Under the pieces are notes generated by a model that was not told where the DNA came from, did no database searches, and saw only the letters and a list, made by a program, of their open reading frames with translations. A program made the translations under genes and the position numbers. Below are positions 24,165 to 37,474 of a DNA stretch of 64,000 nt, piece by piece; positions within the stretch are counted from its first letter, which is position 1; each line of letters starts with the position of its first letter. Source of the stretch: Ptiloglossa arizonensis (taxonomy: Eukaryota > Arthropoda > Insecta > Hymenoptera > Colletidae); assembly GCF_051014685.1 (NCBI RefSeq), contig NW_027478489.1:434001-498000 (forward strand), given 5' to 3'.

Positions 24165-25564
24165 GGGAAAAGTACGCATACCGTTGTAATCGGGCGAGTT
24201 TCTACTTGCACCTGCAACAGAAATTTTGCGGATTGGTCGATCCGTTCGCGAGATATGGCAGTTTGGAAGTAAGAAACGCTTGAGAAACTCAAAATTTTCG
24301 CAGTTCTGATGCTCGAAACGAATAACTAGAACGGCCTAGGGGAAAAGTACGCATACCGTCGTAATCGGGCGAGTTTCTACTTCCAGATGCAACTGAAATT
24401 TTGCGGATTGGTCGATCCGTTCGCGAGATATGGCAGTTTGGAGGTAAGAAACGCTTGAGAAACTCAAAATTTTCGCAGTTCTGATGCTCGACACGAATAA
24501 CTAGAACCGCCTAGGGGAAAAGTGCGCATACTGTTGTAATCGGGCGAGTTTCTACTTTCAGATGCCACAGAAATTTTGCGGATTGATCAATCCGTTCGCG
24601 AGATATGGCAGTTTGGAAATAAGAAACGCTTGATAAACTCAAAATTTTCCCAGTTCTGATGCTTGAAACGAGTAACTAGAACGGCATAGGGGAAAAGTAC
24701 GCATACCGTTGTAATCGGGCGAGTTTCTACTTTCAGATGCAACAGAAATTTTGCGGATTGATCAATCCGTTCGCGAGATATGGCAGTTTGGAGGTAAGAA
24801 ACGCTTGAGAAACTCAAAATTTTCGCAGTTCTGAAGCTCGAAACGAATGACTAGAACGGCATAGGGGAAAAGTACGCATACCGTTGTAATCGGGCGAGTT
24901 TCTACTTGCACCTGCAACAGAAATTTTGCGGATTGGTCGATCCGTTCGCGAGATATGGCAGTTTGGAAGTAAGAAACGCTTGAGAAACTCAAAATTTTCG
25001 CAGTTCTGATGCTCGAAACGAATAACTAGAACGGCCTAGGGGAAAAGTACGCATACCGTTGTAATCGGGCGAGTTTCTACTTCCAGATGCAACTGAAATT
25101 TTGCGGATTGGTCGATCCGTTCGCGAGATATGGCAGTTTGGAGGTAAGAAACGCTTGAGAAACTCAAAATTTTCGCAGTTCTGATGCTCGACACGAATAA
25201 CTAGAACCGCCTAGGGGAAAAGTGCGCATACCGTTGTAATCGGGCGAGTTTCTACTTTCAGATGCCACAGAAATTTTGCGGATTGATCAATCCGTTCGCG
25301 AGATATGGCGGTTTGGAAATAAGAAACGCTTGATAAACTCAAAATTTTCCCAGTTCTGATGCTTGAAACGAGTAACTAGAACGGCATAGGGGAAAAGTAG
25401 GCATACCGTTATAATCGGGCGAGTTTCTACTTTCAGATGCAACAGAAATTTTGCGGATTGATCAATCCGTTCGCGAGATATGGCAGTTTGGAGGTAAGAA
25501 ACGCTTGAGAAACTCAAAATTTTCGCAGTTCTGATGCTCGAAACGAATAACTAGAACGGCCTAG
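24165..25564 (+). repeat. Tandem 700-bp tetramer (CACCTG, CCAGATGCAACTG, E, F)
   Basis: Bases 24165-24864 are repeated at 24865-25564. Both copies have TTGCACCTG, then TTCCAGATGCAACTG with GACACG, then E with GCTTGAAACG, then F. The E-F pair is itself a repeat of 22940-23289. It shows single-base differences between copies, for example ATATGGCGG in the second E. Confidence 0.85.
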
Positions 25565-26439
25565 GGGAAAAGTACGCATACCGTTGCAATCGGGCTAGTT
25601 TCTACTTGCAGATGCAACAGAAATTTTGCGGATTGGTCGATCCGTTCGCGAGATATGGCAGTTTGGATGTAAGAAACGCTTGAGAAACTCAAAATTTTCG
25701 CAGTTCTATTGCTCGAAACGAGTAACTAGAACGGCATAGGGGAAAAGTACGCATACCGTTGTAATCGGGCGAGTTTCTACTTTCAGATGCAACAGAAATT
25801 TTGCGGATCGGTCAATCCGTTCGCGAGATATGGCAGTTTGGATGTAAGAAACGCTTGAGAAACTCAAAATTTTCGCAGTTCTGATGCTCGAAACGAGTAA
25901 CTAGAACGGCATACGGGAAGAGTACGCATACCGTTGTAATCGGGTGAGTTTCTACTTTCAGATGCAACAGAAATTTTGCGGATTGGTCAATCCGTTCGCG
26001 AGATATGGCCGTTTGGATGTAAGAAACGCTTGAGAAATTCAAAATTTTCGCAGTTCTGATGCTCGAAACGAGTAACTAGAACGGCATAGGGGAAGAGTAC
26101 GCATACCGTTGTAATCGGGTGAGTTTCTACTTTCAGATGCAACAGAAATTTTGCGGATTGGTCAATCCGTTCGCGAGATATGGCAGTTTGGAAATAAGAA
26201 ACGCTTGAGAAACTCAAAATTTTCGCAGTTCTATTGCTCGAAACGAGTAACTAGAACGGCATAGGGGAAAAGTACGCATACCGTTGTAATCGGGCGAGTT
26301 TCTACTTTCAAATGCAACAGAAATTTTGCGGATTGGTCAATCCGATCGCGAGATATGGCAGTTTGGAGGTAAGAAACGCTTGAGAATCTCAAAATTTTCG
26401 CAGTTCTGATGCTCGAAATGAATAAATGGAACGGCCTAG
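25565..26439 (+). repeat. Five monomers echoing 23465 onward, then a transition
   Basis: The monomers at 25565 and 25740 match 23465 and 23640 at an offset of 2100 bp, including GGGCTAG and TTCTATTGCTCG. They are followed by two GGGTGAG monomers and the first monomer with TTTCAAATG and CCGATCGCGAG. These last features belong to the right-hand family. Confidence 0.8.
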
Positions 26440-29400
26440 GGGAAAAGTACGCATACCGTCGTAATCGGGCGAGTTTCTACTTTCAGAAGCAACAGAAGTT
26501 TTGCGGATTGGTCAATCCGTTCGCGAGATATGGCAGTTTGGAAATAAGAAACGCTTGAGAAACTCAAAATTTTCGCAGTTCTGATGCTCGAAACGAATAA
26601 CTAGAACCGCCTAGGGGAAAAGTGCGCATACCGTTGTAATCGGGCGAGTTTCTACTTTCAGATGCCACAGAAATTTTGCGGATTGGTCGATCCGTTCGCG
26701 AGATATGGCAGTTTGGAAGTAAGAAACGCTTGGGAAACTCAAAACTTTCGCAGTTCTGATGCTCGAAACGAACAACAAGAACCGCCTAGAGGAAAAGTGC
26801 GGATACCGTTGTATTCGGGCGAGTTTCTACTTTCAGATGCCGCAGAAATTTTGCGGATTGATCAATCCGTTCGCGAGATATGGCAGTTTGGAAATAAGAA
26901 ACGCTTGAGAAACTCAAAATTTTCGCAGTTCTGATGCTCGAAACGAATAACTGGAACGGCCTAGGGGAAAACTACACATACCGTTGTAATCGGGCGAGTT
27001 TCTACTTTCAGATGCTACAGATATTTTGCAGATTGGTCTATCCGTTCGCGAGATATGGCAGTTTGGAGATAAGAAACGCTTGAGAAACTCAAAATTTTCG
27101 CAGTTCTGATGCTCGAAACGAGTAACTAGAACGGCCTAGGGGAAATGTACGCATACCGTTGTAATCAGGCGAGTTTCTACTTTCAAATGCAACAGAAATT
27201 TTGCGGATTGGTCAATCCGATCGCGAGATATGGCAGTTTGGAGGTAAGAAACGCTTGAGAAACTCAAAATTTTCGCAGTTCTGAAGCTCGAAACGAGTAA
27301 CTAGAACGGCCTAGGGGAATAGTACGCACACCGTTGTAATCGGGGGAGTTTCTACTTTCAGACGCAACAGAAATTTTGCGGATTGGTCAATCCGTTCGCG
27401 AGATATGGCAGTTTGGAGGTAAGAAACGCTTGAAAAACTCAAAATTTTCGCAGTTCTGATGCTCGAAACGAGTAACTAGAACGGCCTAGGGGAATAGTAC
27501 GCACACCGTTGTAATCGGGCGAGTTTCTACTTTCAGACGCAACAGAAATTTTGCGGATTGGTCAATCCGTTCGCGAGATATGGCAGTTTGGAGGTAAGAA
27601 ACGCTTGAGAAACTCAAAATTTTCGCAGTTCTGATGCTCGAAACGAATAACTAGAACGGCCTAGGGGAAAACTACACCCACCGTTGTAATCGGGCGAGTT
27701 TCTACTTTCAGATGCAACAGAAATTTTGCGGATTGGTCAATCCGTTCGCGCGATATGGCAGTTTGGAGGTAAGAAACGCTTGAGAAACTCAAAATTTTCG
27801 CAGTTCTGATGCTCGCAATGAATAAATGGAACGGCCTAGGGGAAAAGTACGCATACCGTCGTAATCGGGCGAGTTTCTACTTTCAGAAGCAACAGAAGTT
27901 TTGCGGATTGGTCAATCCGTTCGCGAGATATGGCAGTTTGGAAATAAGAAACGCTTGAGAAACTCAAAATTTTCGCAGTTCTGATGCTCGAATCGAATAA
28001 CTAGAACCGCCTAGGGGAAAAGTGCGCATACCGTTGTAATCGGACGAGTTTCTACTTTCAGATGCGATAGAAATTTTGCGGATTGGTCGATCCGTTCGCG
28101 AGATATGGCAGTTTGGAAGTAAGAAACGCTTGGGAAACTCAAAACTTTCGCAGGTCTGATGCTCGAAACGAACAACAAGAACCGCCTAGGGGAAAAGTGC
28201 GGATACCGTTGTATTCGGGCGAGTTTCTACTTTCAGATGCCGCAGAAATTTTGCGGTTTGATCAATCCGTTCGCGAGATATGGCAGTTTGGAAATAAGAA
28301 ACGCTTGAGAAACTCAAAAATTTTCGCAGTTCTGATGCTCGAAACGAGTAACTAGAACGGCATAGGGGAAAAGTACGCATACCGTTGTAATCGGGCGAGT
28401 TTCTACTTTCAGACGCAACAGAAATTTTGCGGATTGGTCAATCCGTTCGCGAGATATGGCAGTTGGGAGGTAAGAAACGCTTGAGAAACTCAAAATTTGC
28501 GCAGATCTGATGCTCGAAACGAAATAACTAGAAAGGCCTAGGGGAAAAGTACGCATACCGTTGTAATCGGGCGAGATTCTACTTGCACATGCAACAGAAA
28601 TTTTGCGGATTAGTCGATCCGTTCGCGAGATATGGCAGTTTGGAAGTAAGAAACGCTTGAGAAACTCAAAATTTTCGCAGTTCTGATGCTCGAAATGAAT
28701 AACTGGAACGACCTAGGGGAAAAGTGCGCATACCGTTGTAATCGGGCGAGTTTCTACTTTCAGATGCCGCAGAAATTTTGCGAATTGATCAATCCGTTCG
28801 CGAGATATGGCAGTTTGGAAATAAGAAACGCTTGAGAAACTCAAAATTTTCGCAGTTCTGATGCTCGAAACGAATAACTAGAACGGCCTAGGGGAAAAGT
28901 ACGCATACCGTTGTAATCGGGCCAGTTTCTACTTTCAGATGGAACAGAAATTTTGCGGATTGATCAATCCCTTCGCGAGATATGGCAGTTTGGATATAAG
29001 AAACGCTTGAGAAACTCAAAATTTTCGCAGTTCTGATGCTCGAAACGAGTAACTAGAACGGCCTAGGGGAATAGTACGCACTCCGTTGTAATCGGGCGAG
29101 TTTCTACTTTCAGACGCAACAGAAATTTTGCGGATTGATCAATCCGTTCGCGAGATATGGCAGTTTGGATATAAGAAACGCTTGAGAAACTCAAAATTTG
29201 CGCAGTTCTGATGCTCGAAACGAGTAACTAGAACGGCCTAGGGGAATAGTACGCACACCGTTGTAATCGGGCGAGTTTCTACTTTCAGACGCAACAGAAA
29301 TTTTACGGATTGGTCAATCCGTTCGCGAGATATGGCAGTTGGGAGGTAAGAAACGCTTGAGAAACTCAAAATTTGCGCAGTTCTGATGCTCGAAACGAAA

Positions 29401-31168
29401 TAACTAGAACGGCCTAGGGGAAAAGTACGCATACCGTTGTAATCGGGCGAGATTCTACTTGCACATGCAACAGAAATTTTGCGGATTGGTCGATCCGTTC
29501 GCGAGATATGGCAGTTTGGAAATAAGAAACGCTTGAGAAACTCAAAATTTTCGCAGTTCTGATGCTCGAAACGAGTAACTAGAACGGCATAGGGGAAAAG
29601 TACGCATACCGTTGTAATCGGGCGAGTTTCTACTTTCAGATGCAACAGAAATTTTGCGGATTGATCAATCCGTTCGCGAGATATGGCAGTTTGGAGGTAA
29701 GAAACGCTTGAGAAACTCAAAATTTGCGCAGTTCTGATGCTCGAAACGAAATAACTAGAACGGCCTAGGGGAAAAGTACGCATACCGTTGTAATCGGGCG
29801 AGATTCTACTTGCACATGCAACAGAAATTTTGCGGATTGGTCGATCCGTTCGCGAGATATGGCAGTTTGGAAGTAAGAAACGCTTGAGAAACTCAAAATT
29901 TTCGCAGTTCTGATGCTCGAAATGAATAACTGGAACGGCCTAGGGGAAAAGTGCGCATACCGTTGTAATCGGGCGAGTTTCTACTTTCAGATGCCGCAGA
30001 AATTTTGCGAATTGATCAATCCGTTCGCGAGATATGGCAGTTTGGAAATAAGAAACGCTTGAGAAACTCAAAATTTTCGCATTTCTGATGCTCGAAACGA
30101 ATAACTAGAACGGCCTAGGGGAAAAGTACGCATACCGTTGTAATCGGGAGAGTTTCTACTTTCAGATGCAACAGAAATTTTGCGGATTGGTCAATCCGTT
30201 CGCGAGATATGGCAGTTTGGAGGTAAGAAACGCTTGAAAAACTCAAAATTTTCGCAGTTCTGATGCTCGAAACGAGTAACTAGAACGGCCTAGGGGAATA
30301 GTACGCACACCGTTGTAATCGGGCGAGTTTCTACTTTCAGACGCAACAGAAATTTTGCGGATTGGTCAATCCGTTCGCGTGATATGGCAGTTTGGAAGTA
30401 AGAAACGCTTGAGAAACTCAAAATTTTCGCAGTTCTGATGCTCGAAACGAATAACTAGAACGGCCTAGGGGAAAACTACACCCACCGTTGTAATCGGGCG
30501 AGTTTCTACTTTCAGATGCAACAGAAATTTTGCGGATTGGTCAATCCGTTCGCGCGATATGGCAGTTTGGAGGTAAGAAACGCTTGAGAAACTCAAAATT
30601 TTCGCAGTTCTGATGCTCGAAATGAATAAATGGAACGGCCTAGGGGAAAAGTACGCATACCGTCGTAATCGGGCGAGTTTCTACTTTCAGAAGCAACAGA
30701 AGTTTTGCGGATTGGTCAATCCGTTCGCGAGATATGGCAGTTTGGAAATAAGAAACGCTTGAGAAACTCAAAATTTTCGCAGTTCTGATGCTCGAAACGA
30801 ATAACTAGAACCGCCTAGGGGAAAAGTGCGCATACCGTTGTAATCGGGCGAGTTTCTACTTTCAGATGCCACAGAAATTTTGCGGATTGGTCGATCCGTT
30901 CGCGAGATATGGCAGTTTGGAAGTAAGAAACGCTTGGGAAACTCAAAACTTTCGCAGTTCTGATGCTCGAAACGAACAACAAGAACCGCCTAGGGGAAAA
31001 GTGCGGATACCGTTGTATTCGGGCGAGTTTCTACTTTCAGATGCCGCAGAAATTTTGCGGATTGATCAATCCGTTCGCGAGATATGGCAGTTTGGAAATA
31101 AGAAACGCTTGAGAAACTCAAAATTTTCGCAGTTCTGATGCTCGAAATGAATAACTGGAACGGCCTAG
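26440..31168 (+). repeat. Start of the right-hand family, 8-mer echoes
   Basis: New diagnostic monomers appear: CAGAAGCAACAGAAG with CCGTCG (26440, 27840, 30644); GCTTGGGAAACTCAAAACTTT with AACAACAAG (26615, 28015, 30819); GTATTCGGG (26790, 28190, 30994); CTACAGATATTTTGCAG (26965); CAAATG with CCGATCG (27140); and CTACACCCACCG (27665, 30469). The CAGAAG unit repeats at an offset of 1400 bp. The stretch from 30294 to 31168 is repeated 1400 bp later, as monomers 4 to 8 of the first 18-mer. Confidence 0.84.
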
Positions 31169-34100
31169 GGGAAAAGTGCGCATACCGTTGTAATCGGGCG
31201 AGTTTCTACTTTCAGATGCCGCAGAAATTTTGCGGATTGATCAATCCGTTCGCGAGATATGGCAGTTTGGAAATAAGAAACGCTTGAGAAACTCAAAATT
31301 TTCGCAGTTCTGATGCTCGAAACGAGTAACTAGAACGGCATAGGGGAAAAGTACGCATACCGTTGTAATCGGGCGAGTTTCTACTTTCAGATGCAACAGA
31401 AATTTTGCGGATTGGTCAATCCGTTCGCGAGATATGGCAGTTTGGATGTAAGAAACGCTTGAGAAACTCAAAATTTTCGCAGTTCTGATGCTCGACACGA
31501 ATAACTAGAACGGCCTAGGGGAAAAGTGCGCATACCGTTGTAATCGGGCGAGTTTCTACTTTCAGATGCATCAGAAATTTTGCGGATTGATCAATCCGTT
31601 CGCGAGATATGGCAGTTTGGAAATAAGAAACGCTTGAGAAACTCAAAATTTTCGCAGTTCTGATGCTCGAAACGAGTAACTAGAACGGCATAGGGGAAAA
31701 GTACGCATACCGTTGTAATCGGGCGAGTTTCTACTTTCAGACGCAACAGAAATTTTGCGGATTGGTCAATCCGTTCGCGTGATATGGCAGTTTGGAAGTA
31801 AGAAACGCTTGAGAAACTCAAAATTTTCGCAGTTCTGATGCTCGAAACGAATAACTAGAACGGCCTAGGGGAAAACTACACCCACCGTTGTAATCGGGCG
31901 AGTTTCTACTTTCAGATGCAACAGAAATTTTGCGGATTGGTCAATCCGTTCGCGCGATATGGCAGTTTGGAGGTAAGAAACGCTTGAGAAACTCAAAATT
32001 TTCGCAGTTCTGATGCTCGAAATGAATAAATGGAACGGCCTAGGGGAAAAGTACGCATACCGTCGTAATCGGGCGAGTTTCTACTTTCAGAAGCAACAGA
32101 AGTTTTGCGGATTGGTCAATCCGTTCGCGAGATATGGCAGTTTGGAAATAAGAAACGCTTGAGAAACTCAAAATTTTCGCAGTTCTGATGCTCGAAACGA
32201 ATAACTAGAACCGCCTAGGGGAAAAGTGCGCATACCGTTGTAATCGGGCGAGTTTCTACTTTCAGATGCCACAGAAATTTTGCGGATTGGTCGATCCGTT
32301 CGCGAGATATGGCAGTTTGGAAGTAAGAAACGCTTGGGAAACTCAAAACTTTCGCAGTTCTGATGCTCGAAACGAACAACAAGAACCGCCTAGGGGAAAA
32401 GTGCGGATACCGTTGTATTCGGGCGAGTTTCTACTTTCAGATGCCGCAGAAATTTTGCGGATTGATCAATCCGTTCGCGAGATATGGCAGTTTGGAAATA
32501 AGAAACGCTTGAGAAACTCAAAAATTTTCGCAGTTCTGATGCTCGAAACGAGTAACTAGAACGGCATAGGGGAAAAGTACGCATACCGTTGTAATCGGGC
32601 GAGTTTCTACTTTCAGACGCAACAGAAATTTTGCGGATTGGTCAATCCGTTCGCGAGATATGGCAGTTGGGAGGTAAGAAACGCTTGAGAAACTCAAAAT
32701 TTGCGCAGATCTGATGCTCGAAACGAAATAACTAGAACGGCCTAGGGGAAAAGTACGCATACCGTTGTAATCGGGCGAGATTCTACTTGCACATGCAACA
32801 GAAATTTTGCGGATTGGTCGATCCGTTCGCGAGATATGGCAGTTTGGAAGTAAGAAACGCTTGAGAAACTCAAAATTTTCGCAGTTCTGATGCTCGAAAT
32901 GAATAACTGGAACGGCCTAGGGGAAAAGTGCGCAAACCGTTGTAATCGGGCGAGTTTCTACTTTCAGATGCCGCAGAAATTTTGCGAATTGATCAATCCG
33001 TTCGCGAGATATGGCAGTTTGGAAATAAGAAACGCTTGAGAAACTCAAAATTTTCGCAGTTCTGATGCTCGAAACGAATAACTAGAACGGCCTAGGGGAA
33101 AAGTACGCATAACGTTGTAATCGGGCCAGCTTCTACTTTCAGATGCCGCAGAAATTTTGCGGATTGATCAATCCGTTCGCGAGATATGGCAGTTTGGAAA
33201 TAAGAAACGCTTGAGAAACTCAAAAATTTTCGCAGTTCTGATGCTCGAAACGAGTAACTAGAACGGCATAGGGGAAAAGTACGCATACCGTTGTAATCGG
33301 GCGAGTTTCTACTTTCAGACGCAACAGAAATTTTGCGGATTGGTCAATCCGTTCGCGAGATATGGCAGTTGGGAGGTAAGAAACGCTTGAGAAACTCAAA
33401 ATTTGCGCAGATCTGATGCTCGAAACGAAATAACTAGAACGGCCTAGGGGAAAAGTACGCATACCGTTGTAATCGGGCGAGATTCTAATTGCACATGCAA
33501 CAGAAATTTTGCGGATTGGTCGATCCGTTCGCGAGATATGGCAGTTTGGAAGTAAGAAACGCTTGAGAAACTCAAAATTTTCGCAGTTCTGATGCTCGAA
33601 ATGAATAACTGGAACGGCCTAGGGGAAAAGTGCGCAAACCGTTGTAATCGGGCGAGTTTCTACTTTCAGATGCCGCAGAAATTTTGCGAATTGATCAATC
33701 CGTTCGCGAGATATGGCAGTTTGGAAATAAGAAACGCTTGAGAAACTCAAAATTTTCGCAGTTCTGATGCTCGAAACGAATAACTAGAACGGCCTAGGGG
33801 AAAAGTACGCATAACGTTGTAATCGGGCCAGCTTCTACTTTCAGATGCAACAGAAATTTTGCGGATTGATCAATCCGTTCGCGAGATATGGCAGTTTGGA
33901 TATAAGAAACGCTTGAGAAACTCAAAATTTTCGCAGTTCTGATGCTCGAAACGAGTAACTAGAACGGCCTAGGGGAATAGTACGCACACCGTTGTAATCG
34001 GGCGAGTTTCTACTTTCAGACGCAACAGAAATTTTGCGGATTGATCAATCCGTCCGCGAGATATGGCAGTTTGGATATAAGAAACGCTTGAGAAACTCAA

Positions 34101-34322
34101 AATTTGCGCAGTTCTGATGCTCGAAACGAGTAACTAGAACGGCCTAGGGGAATAGTACGCACACCGTTGTAATCGGGCGAGTTTCTACTTTCAGACGCAA
34201 CAGAAATTTTACGGATTGGTCGATCCGTTCGCGAGATATGGCAGTTTGGATGTAAGAAACGCTTGAGAAACTCAAAATTTTCGCAGTTCTGATGCTCGAA
34301 ATGAATAACTGGAACGGCCTAG
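31169..34322 (+). repeat. 18-mer HOR copy 1 (3154 bp)
   Basis: Eighteen monomers with a fixed order of private markers: CCGCAG; GACACG; CATCAG; CGCGTGAT; CTACACCCACCG; CAGAAGCAACAGAAG; TTGGGAAAC; GTATTC with five A before TTTT; GTTGGGAGG; GAGATTC; GCAAACCG. Monomers 12-15 (33096-33797) repeat monomers 8-11 (32394-33095) at an offset of 702 bp. Monomer 12 starts like monomer 16 (CATAACG, GGGCCAGCTTC) and ends like monomer 8. It is the junction of that 4-mer duplication. Monomers 16-18 have ATATAAG, ATATAAG and TTTTACGG. Confidence 0.9.
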
Positions 34323-37300
34323 GGGAAAAGTGCGCATACCGTTGTAATCGGGCGAGTTTCTACTTTCAGATGCATCAGAAATTTTGCGGATTGATCAATC
34401 CGTTCGCGAGATATGGCAGTTTGGAAATAAGAAACGCTTGAGAAACTCAAAATTTTCGCAGTTCTGATGCTCGAAACGAGTAACTAGAACGGCATAGGGG
34501 AAAAGTACGCATACCGTTGTAATCGGGCGAGTTTCTACTTTCAGATGCAACAGAAATTTTGCGGATTGGTCAATCCGTTCGCGAGATATGGCAGTTTGGA
34601 TGTAAGAAACGCTTGAGAAACTCAAAATTTTTGCAGTTCTGATGCTCGACACGAATAACTAGAACGGCCTAGGGGAAAAGTGCGCATACCGTTGTAATCG
34701 GGCGAGTTTCTACTTTCAGATGCATCAGAAATTTTGCGGATTGATCAATCCGTTCGCGAGATATGGCAGTTTGGAAATAAGAAACGCTTGAGAAACTCAA
34801 AATTTTCGCAGTTCTGATGCTCGAAACGAGTAACTAGAACGGCATAGGGGAAAAGTACGCATACCGTTGTAATCGGGCGAGTTTCTACTTTCAGACGCAA
34901 CAGAAATTTTGCGGATTGGTCAATCCGTTCGCGTGATATGGCAGTTTGGAAGTAAGAAACGCTTGAGAAACTCAAAATTTTCGCAGTTCTGATGCTCGAA
35001 ACGAATAACTAGAACGGCCTAGGGGAAAACTACACCCACCGTTGTAATCGGGCGAGTTTCTACTTTCAGATGCAACAGAAATTTTGCGGATTGGTCAATC
35101 TGTTCGCGCGATATGGCAGTTTGGAGGTAAGAAACGCTTGAGAAACTCAAAATTTTCGCAGTTCTGATGCTCGAAATGAATAAATGGAACGGCCTAGGGG
35201 AAAAGTACGCATACCGTCGTAATCGGGCGAGTTTCTACTTTCAGAAGCAACAGAAGTTTTGCGGATTGGTCAATCCGTTCGCGAGATATGGCAGTTTGGA
35301 AATAAGAAACGCTTGAGAAATTCAAAATTTTCGCAGTTCTGATGCTCGAAACGAATAACTAGAACCGCCTAGGGGAAAAGTGCGCATACCGTTGTAATCG
35401 GGCGAGTTTCTACTTTCAGATGCCACAGAAATTTTGCGGATTGGTCGATCCGTTCGCGAGATATGGCAGTTTGGAAGTAAGAAACGCTTGGGAAACTCAA
35501 AACTTTCGCAGTTCTGATGCTCGAAACGAACAACAAGAACCGCCTAGGGGAAAAGTGCGGATACCGTTGTATTCGGGCGAGTTTCTACTTTCAGATGCCG
35601 CAGAAATTTTGCGGATTGATCAATCCGTTCGCGAGATATGGCAGTTTGGAAATAAGAAACGCTTGAGAAACTCAAAAATTTTCGCAGTTCTGATGCTCGA
35701 AACGAGTAACTAGAACGGCATAGGGGAAAAGTACGCATACCGTTGTAATCGGGCGAGTTTCTACTTTCAGACGCAACAGAAATTTTGCGGATTGGTCAAT
35801 CCGTTCGCGAGATATGGCAGTTGGGAGGTAAGAAACGCTTGAGAAACTCAAAATTTGCGCAGATCTGATGCTCGAAACGAAATAACTAGAACGGCCTAGG
35901 GGAAAAGTACGCATACCGTTGTAATCGGGCGAAATTCTACTTGCACATGCAACAGAAATTTTGCGGATTGGTCGATCCGTTCGCGAGATATGGCAGTTTG
36001 GAAGTAAGAAACGCTTGAGAAACTCAAAATTTTCGCAGTTCTGATGCTCGAAATGAATAACTGGAACGGCCTAGGGGAAAAGTGCGCATACCGTTGTAAT
36101 CGGGCGAGTTTCTACTTTCAGATGCCGCAGAAATTTTGCGAATTGATCAATCCGTTCGCGAGATATGGCAGTTTGGAAATAAGAAACGCTTGAGAAACTC
36201 AAAATTTTCGCAGTTCTGATGCTCGAAACGAATAACTAGAACGGCCTAGGGGAAAAGTACGCATACCGTTGTAATCGGGCCAGTTTCTACTTTCAGATGC
36301 AACAGAAATTTTGCGGATTGATCAATCCGTTCGCGAGATATGGCAGTTTGGATATAAGAAACGCTTGAGAAACTCAAAATTTTCGCAGTTCTGATGCTCG
36401 AAACGAGTAACTAGAACGGCCTAGGGGAATAGTACGCACACCGTTGTAATCGGGCGAGTTTCTACTTTCAGACGCAACAGAAATTTTGCGGATTGATCAA
36501 TCCGTTCGCGAGATATGGCAGTTTGGATATAAGAAACGCTTGAGAAACTCAAAATTTGCGCAGTTCTGATGCTCGAAACGAGTAACTAGGACGGCCTAGG
36601 GGAATAGTACGCACACCGTTGTAATCGGGCGAGTTTCTACTTTCAGACGCAACAGAAATTTTACGGATTGGTCGATCCGTTCGCGAGATATGGCAGTTTG
36701 GATGTAAGAAACGCTTGAGAAACTCAAAATTTTCGCAGTTCTGATGCTCGAAATGAATAACTGGAACGGCCTAGGGGAAAAGTGCGCATACCGTTGTAAT
36801 CGGGCGAGTTTCTACTTTCAGATGCCGCAGAAATTTTGCGAATTGATCAATCCGTTCGCGAGATATGGCAGTTTGGAAATAAGAAACGCTTGAGAAACTC
36901 AAAATTTTCGCAGTTCTGATGCTCGAAACGAATAACTAGAACGGCCTAGGGGAAAAGTACGCATAACGTTGTAATCGGGCCAGCTTCTACTTTCAGATGC
37001 AACAGAAATTTTGCGGATTGATCAATCCGTTCGCGAGATATGGCAGTTTGGATATAAGAAACGCTTGAGAAACTCAAAATTTTCGCAGTTCTGATGCTCG
37101 AAACGAGTAACTAGAACGGCCTAGGGGAATAGTACGCACACCGTTGTAATCGGGCGAGTTTCTACTTTCAGACGCAACAGAAATTTTGCGGATTGATCAA
37201 TCCGTTCGCGAGATATGGCAGTTTGGATATAAGAAACGCTTGAGAAACTCAAAATTTGCGCAGTTCTGATGCTCGAAACGAGTAACTAGAACGGCCTAGG

Positions 37301-37474
37301 GGAATAGTACGCACACCGTTGTAATCGGGCGAGTTTCTACTTTCAGACGCAACAGAAATTTTACGGATTGGTCGATCCGTTCGCGAGATATGGCAGTTTG
37401 GATGTAAGAAACGCTTGAGAAACTCAAAATTTTCGCAGTTCTGATGCTCGAAATGAATAACTGGAACGGCCTAG
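34323..37474 (+). repeat. 18-mer HOR copy 2 (3152 bp)
   Basis: Monomers 1-11 match copy 1 (offset 3154 or 3152 bp), apart from CATCAG in place of CCGCAG in the first monomer and a few single bases. Copy 2 lacks the 702-bp duplication of copy 1. Instead it has a different 700-bp duplication: the GGGCCAG, AGACG/ATATAAG, TTTTACGG and CGAATTGATC units occur twice at 36250-37474. The two copies therefore reach 18 monomers by different routes. Confidence 0.9.

Noticed and set aside
29238..29783. Minus-strand open frame of 181 codons (also at 57257 and 58484), the longest in the window
   Set aside because: It is satellite sequence read through in shifting phase. The same peptide pieces appear in dozens of frames and lengths, with ends set by class variants. 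No gene structure, domain or start context is seen.
32266..32559. Plus-strand frames of 90-97 codons recurring at 26662, 30866, 32266, 35420, 38572, 43125, 49081 and 55734
   Set aside because: They track the TTGGGAAAC and GTATTC monomer pair, which removes stops. They recur only because HOR copies repeat. There is no support for coding.
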